Positions 13,924 through 24,419 of a DNA stretch of 64,000 nucleotides are shown here, piece by piece. The notes under the pieces are model-generated. The model searched no databases and was not told the origin of the DNA. It saw only the letters and a program-made list of their open reading frames with translations. Source of the stretch: Primulina eburnea (taxonomy: Eukaryota; Streptophyta; Magnoliopsida; Lamiales; Gesneriaceae). How positions within the stretch are numbered: the stretch's first letter is position 1; each line of letters opens with the position of its first letter. The DNA lies in NCBI RefSeq assembly GCF_022965805.1, contig NW_027331424.1:1-64000 (forward strand), in the 5' to 3' direction. Made by a program: the position numbers and the translations under genes.

Positions 13924-13969
13924 GACGTGTAGTCCAAATGGATTGCCATGTGTACGAAAACATGCAAGG

Positions 13970-13978
13970 TATATATAC
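13970..13978 (+). promoter_or_regulatory. TATA box of LTR L2
   Basis: TATATATAC, placed 47 bp after the palindrome cluster. The same order and similar distance are seen in the LTRs at 37796 (43 bp) and 41175 (49 bp, antisense). Confidence 0.6.
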
Positions 13979-14895
13979 AAATTTGCCACGATTCCTTCTC
14001 ATTTTCAGTAGCAAGAATCGAGAATTTCTGAGGAAGAAAGGCTTTCAAGTTTCCTTTCACTTGTAATTGTGATTTTAGAAGATTTACTCATCCAAATTCA
14101 AATCCGACTTTGGTTTTGAGCTTCTCTCTTCATTATCTACAAAGTGATGTAAGTTTTATTCGATTCCAGTAAGTTTCGAAATTCAGATGTTAAGGAAATG
14201 AGAGTATGCTAGTTATATTGTGTTCTTGACGTATTGAGCATGATATATTTGTAAACGGATCAAAGAAATGATATCATATACATTTCCTATGAATTTCAGT
14301 ATGGTTTATGAATTATTGGGGCAGAATTATTGTGTTTTGGATGGATATTGTATTAGATTATGACTGAAAATGAGATAGTGTTGATATTTGTTGAGATTTG
14401 GATTGACCGGTATCGAGAATTACGTCGTTATGCCGTCAAATTGTATTGAGATCACGTAGTGACTTGGTTATGTGTTGATTTAGATTAAAAATTGATAGAG
14501 TGCGTATCCACATTTCCATTTCAGATTCGTATTGACGACCGTGACAGCGATTCTACGACGAAAGGTATAGTACATGTTTTGTTTGGGGAATCACGACTCA
14601 AATAAGATCACATTTGAGTTTCCCAACCAAAATCACATACTTGTTTTATTGTTCATACCTTGATATGATTATGATTGTTATAGATTGGTTTATAGAACTT
14701 GTATGCAGATCTTGCTATGCTTTGTTTACAGATCATGTAGCATTGCATTATGCTTGTTTACAGATTTTGTATTCATGCATTAAGATAGGGCAGTCTGGAG
14801 ATCAGGCAGACTACTAGATGTTCGGCGATATCTCAGCTTAGGGGAAGATCACCGCCCCTATTGTAGACGCGGATACAGATCAGGCCGAAGTCTAG

Positions 14896-14954
14896 GAATA
14901 AAACGTACAGCACCTCGATTGGTAGGGTAGGTGACAGTCAGTGACGTCTTATTC
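14896..14954 (+). repeat. Conserved LTR inverted repeat (hairpin)
   Basis: GAATAAAACG (14896-14905) pairs with CGTCTTATTC (14945-14954) with one mismatch. Counterpart of the hairpins at 3176, 39016 and 41672. Confidence 0.6.
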
Positions 14955-15298
14955 ACAACGGGATCCCTAGAGTTCTAGTCGAGTCGAGTCTAGACATGAT
15001 TAGATTCACATTGTATGATTTTATATGAATGACATTCATATCAGCATGTTTCATGTTTGATTGTTTATATGCATGTTACATGTTTATACTTGGATTTGTT
15101 CTCACCGGTTTTCCGGCTGTTGTTATGTCTGTATGTGTGCATAACAACAGGTGGGGCAGGATCTGGGTCGAGACAGAGATGATCGTGATAGCGTGGTGAT
15201 CTCGGGCGCAGCAGAGGACTAGTGGTTCTTTTGTTAGACTTGTACTACCGTTTGTTTATAGATGGTATTAAACACTAGTTGTAAGAACAAGACTTGGC

Positions 15299-18200
15299 AA
15301 TGGCATGCCTAGGACTATTGTTTTCTTCCTGATTCGCGATGTTACTTCTTGAGTTTACTTTTGGAAGACTTTATGGGCTAAACATGAACACAAATTGTTG
15401 TTTTCAACACTTGTCATCCTCAAACGGATGACAAACTGAGTTGTCAATAACTTTGGGAACACTTCTACAGTGCCTATTCTTAAAAGAAGGCTTGGATTGA
15501 CTATTTCTCTATGGACTTTATTTTGGGGTATCCTTAAGGACTAAGAAGGGTGAGGGAATTCTATTTTGGTGGTTGTGGATAGATTCTCTAAGATGGCACA
15601 TTTTATAGCTTGTCATAAAACCGATGATGCTTCAAACATTGCGGATTTGTTCTTTAGAGAAGTCGTTAGGTTGCATGGCATGCCTAGGACTATTGTTTCT
15701 GATCGCGATGTTAAATTCTTGAGTTACTTTTGGAAGACTTTATGGGCTAAACTTGGCACAAAATTGTTGTTTCTACTACTTGTCATCCTCAAACGGATGG
15801 ACAAACTGAAGTTGTCAATAGAACTTTGGGAACACTTTTGCGTGCTATTCTTAAAAGAACTTGGATTGACATTTCTATGGACTTTATTTTGGGGTAGCCT
15901 AGGACTAAGAAGGGGAGGGATTCTATTTTTGTTGTTGCGGATAGATTCTCTAAGATGGCACATTTTATAGCTTGTCATAAAACCGATGATGCTTCAAACA
16001 TTGCGGATTTGTTCTTTAGAGAAGTCGCTAGGTTGCATGGCATGCCTAGGACTATTGTTTCTGATCGCGATGTTAAATTCTTGAGTTACTTTTGGAAGAC
16101 TTTATGGGCTAAACTTGACACAAAATTGTTGATTTCAACTACTTGTCATCCTCAAACGGATGGACAAACTGAAGTTGTCAATAGAACTTTGGGAACAATT
16201 TTGCGTGCTATACTTAAAAAGAACTTGGATTGACATTTCTATGGACTTTATTTTGGGGTTGTCTAGGACTAAGAAGGGGAGGGCTTCTATTTTTGTTGTT
16301 GTGGATAGATTCTCTAAGATGGCACATTTTATAGCTTGTCATAAAACCGATGATGCTTCAAACATTGCGGATTTGTTCTTTAGAGAAGTCGTTAGGTTGC
16401 ATGGCATGCCTAGGACTATTGTTTCTGATCGCGATGTTAAATTATTGAGTTACTTTTGGAAGACTTTATGGGCTAAACTTGACACAAAATTGTTGATTTC
16501 AACTACTTGTCATCCTCAAACAGATGGACAAACTGAAGTTGTCAATAGAACTTTGGGAACACTTCTGCATGCTATTCTTAAAAAGAACTTGGATTGACAT
16601 TTCTATGGACTTTATTTTGGGGTAGCCTAGGACTAAGAAGGGGAGGGATTCTATTTTTGTTGTTGTGGACAGATTCTCTATGATGGCACATTTTATAGCT
16701 TGTCATAAAACCGATGATGCTTCAAACATTGCGGATTTGTTCTTTAGAGAAGTCGCTAGGTTGCATGGCATGCCTAGGACTATTGTTTCTGATCGCGATG
16801 TTAAATTCTTGAGTTACTTTTGGAAGACTTTATGGGCTAAACTTGACACAAAATTGTTGATTTCAACTACTTGTCATCCTCAAACGGATGGACAAACTGA
16901 AGTTGTCAATAGAACTTTTGGAACACTTCTACGTGCTATTCTTAAAAAGAACTTGGATTGACATTTCTATGGACTTTATTTTGGGGTAGCCTAGGACTAA
17001 GAAGGGGAGGGATTCTATTTTTGTTGTTGCGGACAGATTCTCTAAGATGGCACATTTTATAGCTTGTCATAAAACCGATGATGCTTCAAACATTGCGGAT
17101 TTGTTCTTTAGAGAAGTCGCTAGGTTGCATGGCATGCCTAGGACTATTGTTTCTGATCGCGATGTTAAATTCTTGAGTTACTTTTGGAAGACTTTATGGG
17201 CTAAACTTGACACAAAATTGTTGATTTCAACTACTTGTCATCCTCAAACGGATGGACAAACTGAAGTTGTCAATAGAACTTTTGGAACACTTCTACGTGC
17301 TATTCTTAAAAAGAACTTGGATTGACATTTCTATGGACTTTATTTTGGGGTAGCCTAGGACTAAGAAGGGGAGGGATTCTATTTTTGTTGTTGCGGACAG
17401 ATTCTCTAAGATGGCACATTTTATAGCTTGTCATAAAACCGATGATGCTTCAAACATTGCGGATTTGTTCTTTAGAGAAGTCGCTAGGTTGCATGGCATG
17501 CCTAGGACTATTGTTTCTGATCGCGATGTTAAATTCTTGAGTTACTTTTGGAAGACTTTATGGGCTAAACTTGACACAAAATTGTTGATTTCAACTACTT
17601 GTCATCCTCAAACGGATGGACAAACTGAAGTTGTCAATAGAACTTTGGGAACACTTCTGCGTGCTATTCTTAAAAAGAACTTGGATTGACATTTCTATGG
17701 ACTTTATTTTGGGGTAGCCTAGGACTAAGAAGGGGAGGGATTCTATTTTTGTTGTTGTGGATAGATTCTCTAAGATGGCACATTTTATAGCTTGTCATAA
17801 AACCGATGATGCTTCAAACATTGCGGATTTGTTCTTTAGAGAAGTCGCTAGGTTGCATGGCATGCCTAGGACTATTGTTTCTGATCGCGATGTTAAATTC
17901 TTGAGTTACTTTTGGAAGACTTTATGGGCTAAACTTGACACAAAATTGTTGATTTCAACTACTTGTCATCCTCAAACGGATGGACAAACTGAAGTTGTCA
18001 ATAGAACTTTGGGAACACTTCTGCATGCTATTCTTAAAAAGAACTTGGATTGACATTTCTATGGACTTTATTTTGGGGTAGCCTAGGACTAAGAAGGGGA
18101 GGGATTCTATTTTTGTTGTTGTGGACAGATTCTCTATGATGGCACATTTTATAGCGTGTCATAAAACCGATGATGCTTCAAACATTGCGGATTTGTTCTT

Positions 18201-19276
18201 TAGAGAAGTCGCTAGGTTGCATGGCATGCCTAGGACTATTGTTTCTGATCGCGATGTTAAATTCTTGAGTTACTTTTGGAAGACTTTATGGGCTAAACTT
18301 GACACAAAATTGTTGATTTCAACTACTTGTCATCCTCAAACGGATGGACAAACTGAAGTTGTCAATAGAACTTTTGGAACACTTCTACGTGCTATTCTTA
18401 AAAAGAACTTGGATTGACATTTCTATGGACTTTATTTTGGGGTAGCCTAGGACTAAGAAGGGGAGGGATTCTATTTTTGTTGTTGCGGACAGATTCTCTA
18501 AGATGGCACATTTTATAGCTTGTCATAAAACCGATGATGCTTCAAACATTGCGGATTTGTTCTTTATAGAAGTCGCTAGGTTGCATGGCATGCCTAGGAC
18601 TATTGTTTCTGATCGCGATGTTAAATTCTTGAGTTACTTTTGGAAGACTTTATGGGCTAAACTTGACACAAAATTGTTGATTTCAACTACTTGTCATCCT
18701 CAAACGGATGGACAAACTGAAGTTGTCAATAGAACTTTTGGAACACTTCTACGTGCTATTCTTAAAAAGAACTTGGATTGACATTTCTATGGACTTTATT
18801 TTGGGGTAGCCTAGGACTAAGAAGGGGAGGGATTCTATTTTTGTTGTTGTGGATAGATTCTCTAAGATGGCACATTTTATAGCTTGTCATAAAACCGATG
18901 ATGCTTCAAACATTGCGGATTTGTTCTTTAGAGAAGTCGCTAGGTTGCATGGCATGCCTAGGACTATTGCTTCTGATCGCGATGTTAAATTCTTGAGTTA
19001 CTTTTGGAATACTTTATGGGCTAAACTTGGCACAAAATTGTTGTTTTCTACTACTTGTCATCCTCGAACGGATGGACAAACTGAAGTTGTCAATAGAACT
19101 TTGGAAACACTTTTGCGTGCTATTCTTAAAAAGAACTTGGATTGACATTTCTATGGACTTTATTCTGGGGTTGCCTAGGGACTAAGAAGGGGAGGGATTC
19201 TATTTTTGTTGTTGTGTATAGATTCTCTATGATGGCACATTTTATAGCTTGTCATAAAACCGTTGATGCTTCAAAC
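15299..19276 (+). repeat. Tandem array block C of 364-bp integrase-core units
   Basis: About 11 units. The first (15299-15560) is riddled with indels; the rest are nearly identical to block B. The order TILRA unit (15955-16233), KLLSYF/TLLHA unit (16300-16597), MMAHF/FGTLL unit (16665-16961) matches the five-unit higher-order register of block B. The last unit is split at 19276 by copia element E1 and resumes at 28478. Confidence 0.93.
19272..19276 (+). repeat. 5-bp target site duplication of E1 (left)
   Basis: CAAAC immediately before the TGTTAG start of the 5' LTR. It matches CAAAC at 28478-28482 immediately after the 3' LTR. The uninterrupted array unit reads GCTTCAAACATTGCGG, so the insertion point is exact. 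Confidence 0.95.
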
Positions 19277-20576
19277 TGTTAGAGTAGGTGCCCGTCGAGC
19301 CAAGTGTTGGCCGAGTGTTCACAATGAAACTCTATGTATAAGCAGTCTTTATTTTAATACTATTTGAAATTATTATTTTGGCAAATCTTTATCTGTATAC
19401 CCATGCTAGCTGCATAGATAAAGCCCTTGAATATACAAATAGTAGAAAGAATATGAGATGCTCATATGATGAGTATCATGAAACTCATATTTGTAATACT
19501 GTATATTCTAAACGGTTCCTAGTCGATTCAGCCGCCACTAAGAAGGATATAGGCCGCTCGAGTTAGAGACTAGTATCTGCGATGTGAGTACCATGTTTCA
19601 TTGGTAGGGGACATTGTGATGTCCGAACATGCAGATAGGTGCTCCTTGTAGAGTGCACTGAACAACCCTCCATAAAAGGACTTTCCAAGTGGTTCTCACT
19701 TATCGAGTGGAAAAGTTCTGGTTTATGGTTGTACAGAATTAGTCCTTATGACCCGGGACAACATTGAGACTCTATGTGCTAGAATTACACTTTGACTTGT
19801 TTACCGACTCTTATGGGGTCATCAGGTGGCAAGGTTGGGTGTTCTGTCGAAACACATAGGAGTCGATGCATTGTAGTCGGGGATTCACCGCTTACCTTCG
19901 GGTATGGATATCCTATGTGTTATCATGTGTATGTAGATCGAAATCTCTGGCCAGAGTATGGTTGTAATTATGAAAGGTGTTTCATAGATTACACCATCGA
20001 TGCAACTACGACATGACACATAGTATCGATTCATTGACAACTCTCGATAAACCAATGGTTGTCGAATCGATCGGGATATATGAGTTGAAGGGACCGTACT
20101 GTACGCTAACCATAATTGAATGGTTCTTGCAGGCACTATCATTTGATACCTAGGGAATCATGTAAGCGATGCTGCTTGGCGTTTAACATGATTGGTTGGG
20201 TACTATCAGACTTGAGTTCTGACGTTCTTGTTACCAAAGTGTTGATAAATAAGAATGGAGCAATTGGGGTATGCTCATATAAGGACATGTTTAGTCCGAA
20301 TCACATGGAGATGTGAACCCACGGCTAGTTGTATCAATGAACCATTGAGGGCCACACAAGTACTAGCTTTCTAGATCCCGTTGAGAAGAAAAATAGTTCA
20401 ATGTGTTGAACGGCTTATAAAGGAGTTTATAAGCGTAAGGAAAATTAGAAGTTTAACTTCTATGAGAGAAATGTAAATTTTGATTTATGGAAGTGTTCCT
20501 AAATTAAAATTTGGCCAAGTGAATAATGTATTTGAAAATTGTGATTTTCATAGACATTATTATGGACTAAATTAAA

Positions 20577-20657
20577 TTAATTCAAGTGTTGAATTAATTA
20601 AGCACTAGTGGACCTAGTAGAGTCCAAATAATTAAATTAATTCAAGTGTTGAATTAA
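20577..20657 (+). repeat. Twin AT-rich palindromes in copia LTR
   Basis: Two identical stem-loops with 9-bp arms TTAATTCAA and TTGAATTAA around GTG, at 20577-20597 and 20637-20657, exactly 60 bp apart. The pair is present in the 3' LTR at 27704-27784 and, with small changes, in the antisense LTRs. About 150 bp upstream of the TATA box. Confidence 0.75.
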
Positions 20658-20803
20658 TTAAATTATATTGAGTCTTGTAGAGCTCAATTTAAATTAATTA
20701 TTTAACTAGTGGAACTTGGGTAAATTCAAGTAATGTTTAATTAGTCTCAAATATGTTTGAGATAATTAAATTTAGTCCATGGTTTTTATTTTGATAAAAA
20801 CCA

Positions 20804-20810
20804 TATAATA
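20804..20810 (+). promoter_or_regulatory. TATA box of E1 5' LTR
   Basis: TATAATA directly after a stem-loop with arms ATGGTTTTTAT and ATAAAAACCAT (20779-20804). It recurs at 27931-27937 in the 3' LTR. Placed well inside the LTR, as expected for the U3/R boundary. Confidence 0.5.
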
Positions 20811-21352
20811 TGCATGCATGGGAGGTGAAAGGTTGGGAGACTACTTTTTGAGTTTTCAAGGCAAGGCATGCAACTTTATGCCTCAACTTTTTCCACAAGC
20901 AAGACAAGTCTTCCTTCTCTCCTCCCATACACTCAATGGCCGAAATTCATCTCATTTTTCTCTCCATTTTCTCTTCCTTTTGTGTTCTTCAATTGTTGGA
21001 GAAAAACACTCACTTCTCAAAGAAAAATGCCATACATTTTCTAGTGCAAGTGTAAGGTGGATCTACCTAGTTGGTGGTGGGCTTGATTGGAAGAAAGGAG
21101 TCCAAAAGAAAAGTGGAGCTTGTAGATCTTTCTTGCCATACAAGAGCTTTGTTGTTCAACAACAAAGTTGGAGCCACAATCAATCTTTTAAAGATTGATA
21201 GGTATATCTCTCAAACACCCTATGAATGTATTTTTATTGTATTTGCTACACTTAGTCATGGTGGCCGAAATTTTGGCTAGAAAATATGATTTTCGAAAAA
21301 TTTTTGTTGCTTCCGTTGCGCTTCCGGTCACCGTAACCGATCACCTTTCAAG

Positions 21353-21364
21353 TGGTATCCGAGC
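21353..21364 (+). other. Primer binding site of E1
   Basis: TGGTATCCGAGC two bases after the LTR end. It resembles the plant initiator Met-tRNA complement (TGGTATCAGAGC) with one change. The same sequence is antisense in E3 at 60317-60328. Confidence 0.85.
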
Positions 21365-23161
21365 CAGGTTACGATTTTGTGTAGCAACTACAAGATATTA
21401 TATTGAGATTGATTTCTAATCGCATGAGAACAAAATTTTGCAACGAAATCAAGGCATGAAGATGGGGATTTCGGGCAGCATGTTGCTGCCCGTGTCGGGC
21501 AGCTCGGGTTGCCCGAGGGGCTGCCCGTTTCGGGCAGCTAGGTCAGCCCGAGGGGCTGCCCGAACAGCCCCTTGTTTTTAATAAAAAAAAAAAATTTTTT
21601 TTGGTAAGTTGGCCGGAATCCGGCGACGGAGCTCCGGCGACGGCGATGACGGCTAGGGTTTCCAAAAGTGTTTTGGAATATCAAAGTGTCATGGGCCTTG
21701 AGTTGTTGGGCCATTGGATGGCTAACATGTTTGTGATTTTAAATGGGCCAAAATGTTTTTGGTGAAAAATAAGTTTTTGGGCCCTTAAGTTTAAAATTAC
21801 AAAAGTTGCAAATTTTTCTCATGAAATAAATAATTTAAGTTGGACTTTAATTATTTATAGTAAATGGTGATTTACAAGAAATTCGGTTATAAATAAATTA
21901 ATTTGAAAGTAGACAAAGGTGTTTGTATACTTTGTTAATTTAGTTTATAATCGTGGAGGTTAGTGAATGGATCAAGATATATAATATTGGATCAATTAAT
22001 TATTGTGATAATTAATTGATGGTGTATGATATGTGATATTATGCATGAAGGATGATCAAAAGCCCAAGCCCAATTTGCTAGGTGTATGCTAGGATATTTT
22101 GTGTTGAATGATTGTAATAATTATCAATTTATAAAGTGGGCTTGGTTTATGGCCCGTTCCCACCCCCCATGAGATGTATCCCTATGTGCCATGGATATTT
22201 ATTTGTAAATATTAGAATAGGGGAAGATCAAGATTGGAAGTTGGTGGCCATGATGATTATGAAGATCGAAGACATGTAAATATTGGAAGCTTATGTAAAT
22301 GTTGCATTTGCATCCCGTGCAATTCCCTAGGATTGGACCTAGGCCCGTGTTTAGCTCACACGGTCCGTTAGTATTGGGGCGATTGATCATCCTTGTTTTG
22401 TTTACTGTTTATAATATATGCATGATATGTTATAAATAATGAGTATGTGCGTTATTATTATGATAATAACAAAGTTGCATGAATCCGGCAAACATACGAT
22501 CAAACATGGCGAGCTTTTAAAATAAAATTAATGATGAGACCTTTCAAAACTAAAAACCCTCATTTTGAATAAGATTCAAAATTAATATCAAGCCCGAAAA
22601 GGGGAATTATAAAATTGGTTATAATTTCCTTGTCTTCCATCGACAATGGGTGCATGATGAACGCTACCCGTACTCGGGGCTCGGCTCATATTATTGGGGG
22701 GGCCTTGGGTGCCGGAAAGCTGTGACATCCATTGACATGGTGATGTGAACTACGTGGAACTCCCATGACTTCGGCTCAGATAATTGAGGGAACTCATGGC
22801 GACCGTCCATTAAGGTTCAACATCGATGGGTAAGGCTTGACACGTAAAGATGAACGACGTCTATAATGGGTTCTAATCAAACGTGAGACAAAAGTTTACG
22901 TTAAGGGTTGCATTGTGATGCAATTGGGAAACTACCTTTTAGGAATTGTGATTGGCTGTATAATCGGGATCATAATTCGCTAATTGGACCTTACGTACCT
23001 ACTGAGGAAAGGAGTTTCCCGTTTTCACTAGAGGGTAGTGAAAGATGTCAAAACAGTGGGAGTAAATATTTATAAAGTTAAAGTCCATACTTTATATCTT
23101 ACCAAATATTTAAAATAGTCATCAACATTTATCTGTTTTTACTTTTCAGTACAAATCGACA
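21365..23161 (+). other. Untranslated leader of E1
   Basis: About 1.8 kb between PBS and gag with no coding content. It holds a GC-rich stem-loop cluster at 21472-21570 and is otherwise AT-rich. The homologous leader lies antisense at 58528-60316 in E3. Confidence 0.75.
21472..21570 (+). repeat. GC-rich stem-loop cluster CGGGCAGC/GCTGCCCG
   Basis: Repeated CGGGCAGC and its complement GCTGCCCG form several overlapping hairpins, ~110 bp after the PBS. Position just downstream of the PBS would suit RNA packaging or dimerisation; that role is inference. Conserved in E3 at 60115-60207 with a different unit order. Confidence 0.7.
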
Positions 23162-24022
23162 ATGTCTTCGATGCGCAATTCGATATCTGTTATACTCGAC
23201 AAACACATATTAACTGGACCTAATTACCTCACTTGGCTAAGAAATTTGAAAATAGTCTTGAATTCGGAAAGGGTAACATATACACTGACTCAGTCGCCCC
23301 CTGTTGAGGCTCCGACTGACTGCACTCCTGAGGAATTGCAGGCTTACAAGGAATGGTGTGACCATGACTTGATAGCAAGGTGTTATATGCTGACTTCTAT
23401 GAATGATGAGCTGCAGAGGCGTTTTGAGGGTGCAAAGAGTGCTGCTGACATTCATTTGCACCTCAAGGAGCTCTTTGGAGAGCAAACGCGTCCTCTTAGG
23501 CATGCAACCGTCAAGGAGCTGATCACTTTGCGTATGCGAGATGGGGCCTCGGTCCATGAGCATGGCCTAAAGGTGATCGGGCTCGTGGACAAGCTCGTTG
23601 GCATGGATATGATCTTGCCTTCGGAGTTGACCACCGACGTATTGCTGTTATCGCTGCCTAGCTCATTTGATCCTTTTGTGGTGAACTTCAACATGAACAG
23701 GATAGAACCGACCCTTGAGGAGTTGGTGAATATGCTTGTTACGTTTGAATCCACCATCAAGAAAGAGAAGTTGGTTCTTTATATGGGTTCTTCATCTGGT
23801 ACGAAGATTGATCCACATGGGAAGGGAAAGAAGAGTTCTTTCCAACGTCCCAAGAAGAACGAGCCCTTGATGAGGCAATCTCCGAATCCCGTTGTGGCAG
23901 CCACACCAGTTAAGGCTGACAAGACTAGTGATGTTTGTCATCACTGCATGAAGCCTGGACATTGGAAGCGAAATTGCAAGGAATATCTGGCCCAGAAGAG
24001 TTCTGGAAACGGTATGTTCTAA
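23162..24022 (+). CDS. gag: Copia Gag (E1), stand-alone by premature stop
   Basis: Encodes 286 residues, starting ATG two codons downstream of the E3 gag start position. The N-terminal part is the copia-type capsid region (LTGPNYLTW motif near residue 20), followed by a basic linker and one zinc knuckle, CHHCMKPGHWKRNC, near the C terminus (CX2CX4HX4C). It would coat the RNA in cytoplasmic virus-like particles. The frame ends at TAA just after the zinc knuckle; E3 has TAT there and reads on into protease. This gives a Gag without protease, which may be decay or a gag-only state. Confidence 0.8.
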   Translation: MSSMRNSISVILDKHILTGPNYLTWLRNLKIVLNSERVTYTLTQSPPVEAPTDCTPEELQAYKEWCDHDLIARCYMLTSMNDELQRRFEGAKSAADIHLHLKELFGEQTRPLRHATVKELITLRMRDGASVHEHGLKVIGLVDKLVGMDMILPSELTTDVLLLSLPSSFDPFVVNFNMNRIEPTLEELVNMLVTFESTIKKEKLVLYMGSSSGTKIDPHGKGKKSSFQRPKKNEPLMRQSPNPVVAATPVKADKTSDVCHHCMKPGHWKRNCKEYLAQKSSGNGMF

Positions 24023-24412
24023 ATTGAAGTAAACATTTCAATTAGCTCTACTTCTTGGGTATTAGATACCGGTTGTGACTCACATCTCTGTAATGGGTTA
24101 CAGGTGATGGGAAGAAGTAGGTAGCTTAGGGGAAGGTGAGACCTTCTTGAGAATGGCTATGGAGCAAGAGTTGCTGCCAAGACCTTAAAAAATGTTTACT
24201 TATTGTTGAACAATGACTTTAAGTTAATTTTAAGAGATGTTTTGTTTGTACCTGTTTGGTGTAAAACATTGTTTCCATTTCTATTATGATAAAAATGGAT
24301 ATTCTTGTTTATTTAGCAAAGGTGTTTGCAACATTTACAAGAATGAATGTTTAATTGGTACTTGAGAACTTGAAAACGATCTCTATAACTTAAAATTAAA
24401 AGATATTCCGTT
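24023..24412 (+). pseudogene. Copia protease remnant (E1)
   Basis: Continues the gag frame past its stop. The protease active-site motif LDTGCDSH is readable at about 24064-24087. A further stop follows near 24118, and several indels break the frame. The end of this segment is the left side of the integrase deletion. Confidence 0.75.
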
Positions 24413-24419
24413 AAATGTC
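24413..24419 (+). other. Integrase-deletion junction in E1
   Basis: Sequence passes directly from the end of the protease region (ILKLKDIPLN equivalent) to the integrase C-terminal motif YEIWMGKPPKYSY. In E3 both break sites contain AACAATGTC and lie ~657 bp apart (about 57259 and 56602). One short repeat copy remains in E1, consistent with deletion between short direct repeats. Confidence 0.8.

Larger units (their letters stand above)
13513..15298 (+). mobile_element. Gypsy LTR (L2), 3'-truncated, inserted in the array
   Basis: Starts with TGTAAGG exactly where an array unit stops. The order is a CGCATATGCG palindrome cluster (13663-13923), TATA box (13970-13978), a GTAAGTTTT signal near 14149, an exon-like block 14522-14566, a hairpin 14896-14954 and the GGTGGGGCAGG block near 15150. 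Compared with the full LTRs at 37796-39598 and 41175-43008 it lacks roughly the last 170-190 bp, including the CCCCACA end. No internal region is attached, so it is a solo or truncated LTR. Confidence 0.8.
19277..21350 (+). mobile_element. 5' LTR of E1
   Basis: Begins TGTTAGAGTAGGTG and ends CCTTTCA; the last two bases are CA. It contains twin AT-rich palindromes (20577-20657), a hairpin abutting a TATA box (20804-20810), and a pyrimidine-rich tract. Short open frames inside it (for example 20818-21198 and 19378-19566) recur in the other LTR copies of the family and have no recognisable domain, so they are not called as genes. Confidence 0.95.

Noticed and set aside
13453..13989. 178-residue minus-strand ORF with repeated RAYAP/HMR motifs
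   Set aside because: The repeats are the translation of the GCGCATATGCGC palindromes; the frame also crosses the array/LTR joint.
182..19145. Dozens of ~66-183-residue ORFs as a family of small integrase-like genes
   Set aside because: They are the same 364-bp unit repeated; most stop at the unit joint because of the period, and no gene-specific start or promoter is visible. Similarity between units is explained by homogenisation.
1..19276. CRISPR-like or other spacer-repeat array
   Set aside because: Units are 364 bp with no unique spacers, and each encodes part of a retrotransposon protein in a plant-type context.
20818..21198. 126-residue ORF in the copia LTR (also 27945-28325)
   Set aside because: Lies in the LTR, is identical in both LTR copies by descent, has no known domain, and is broken in the other family LTRs.
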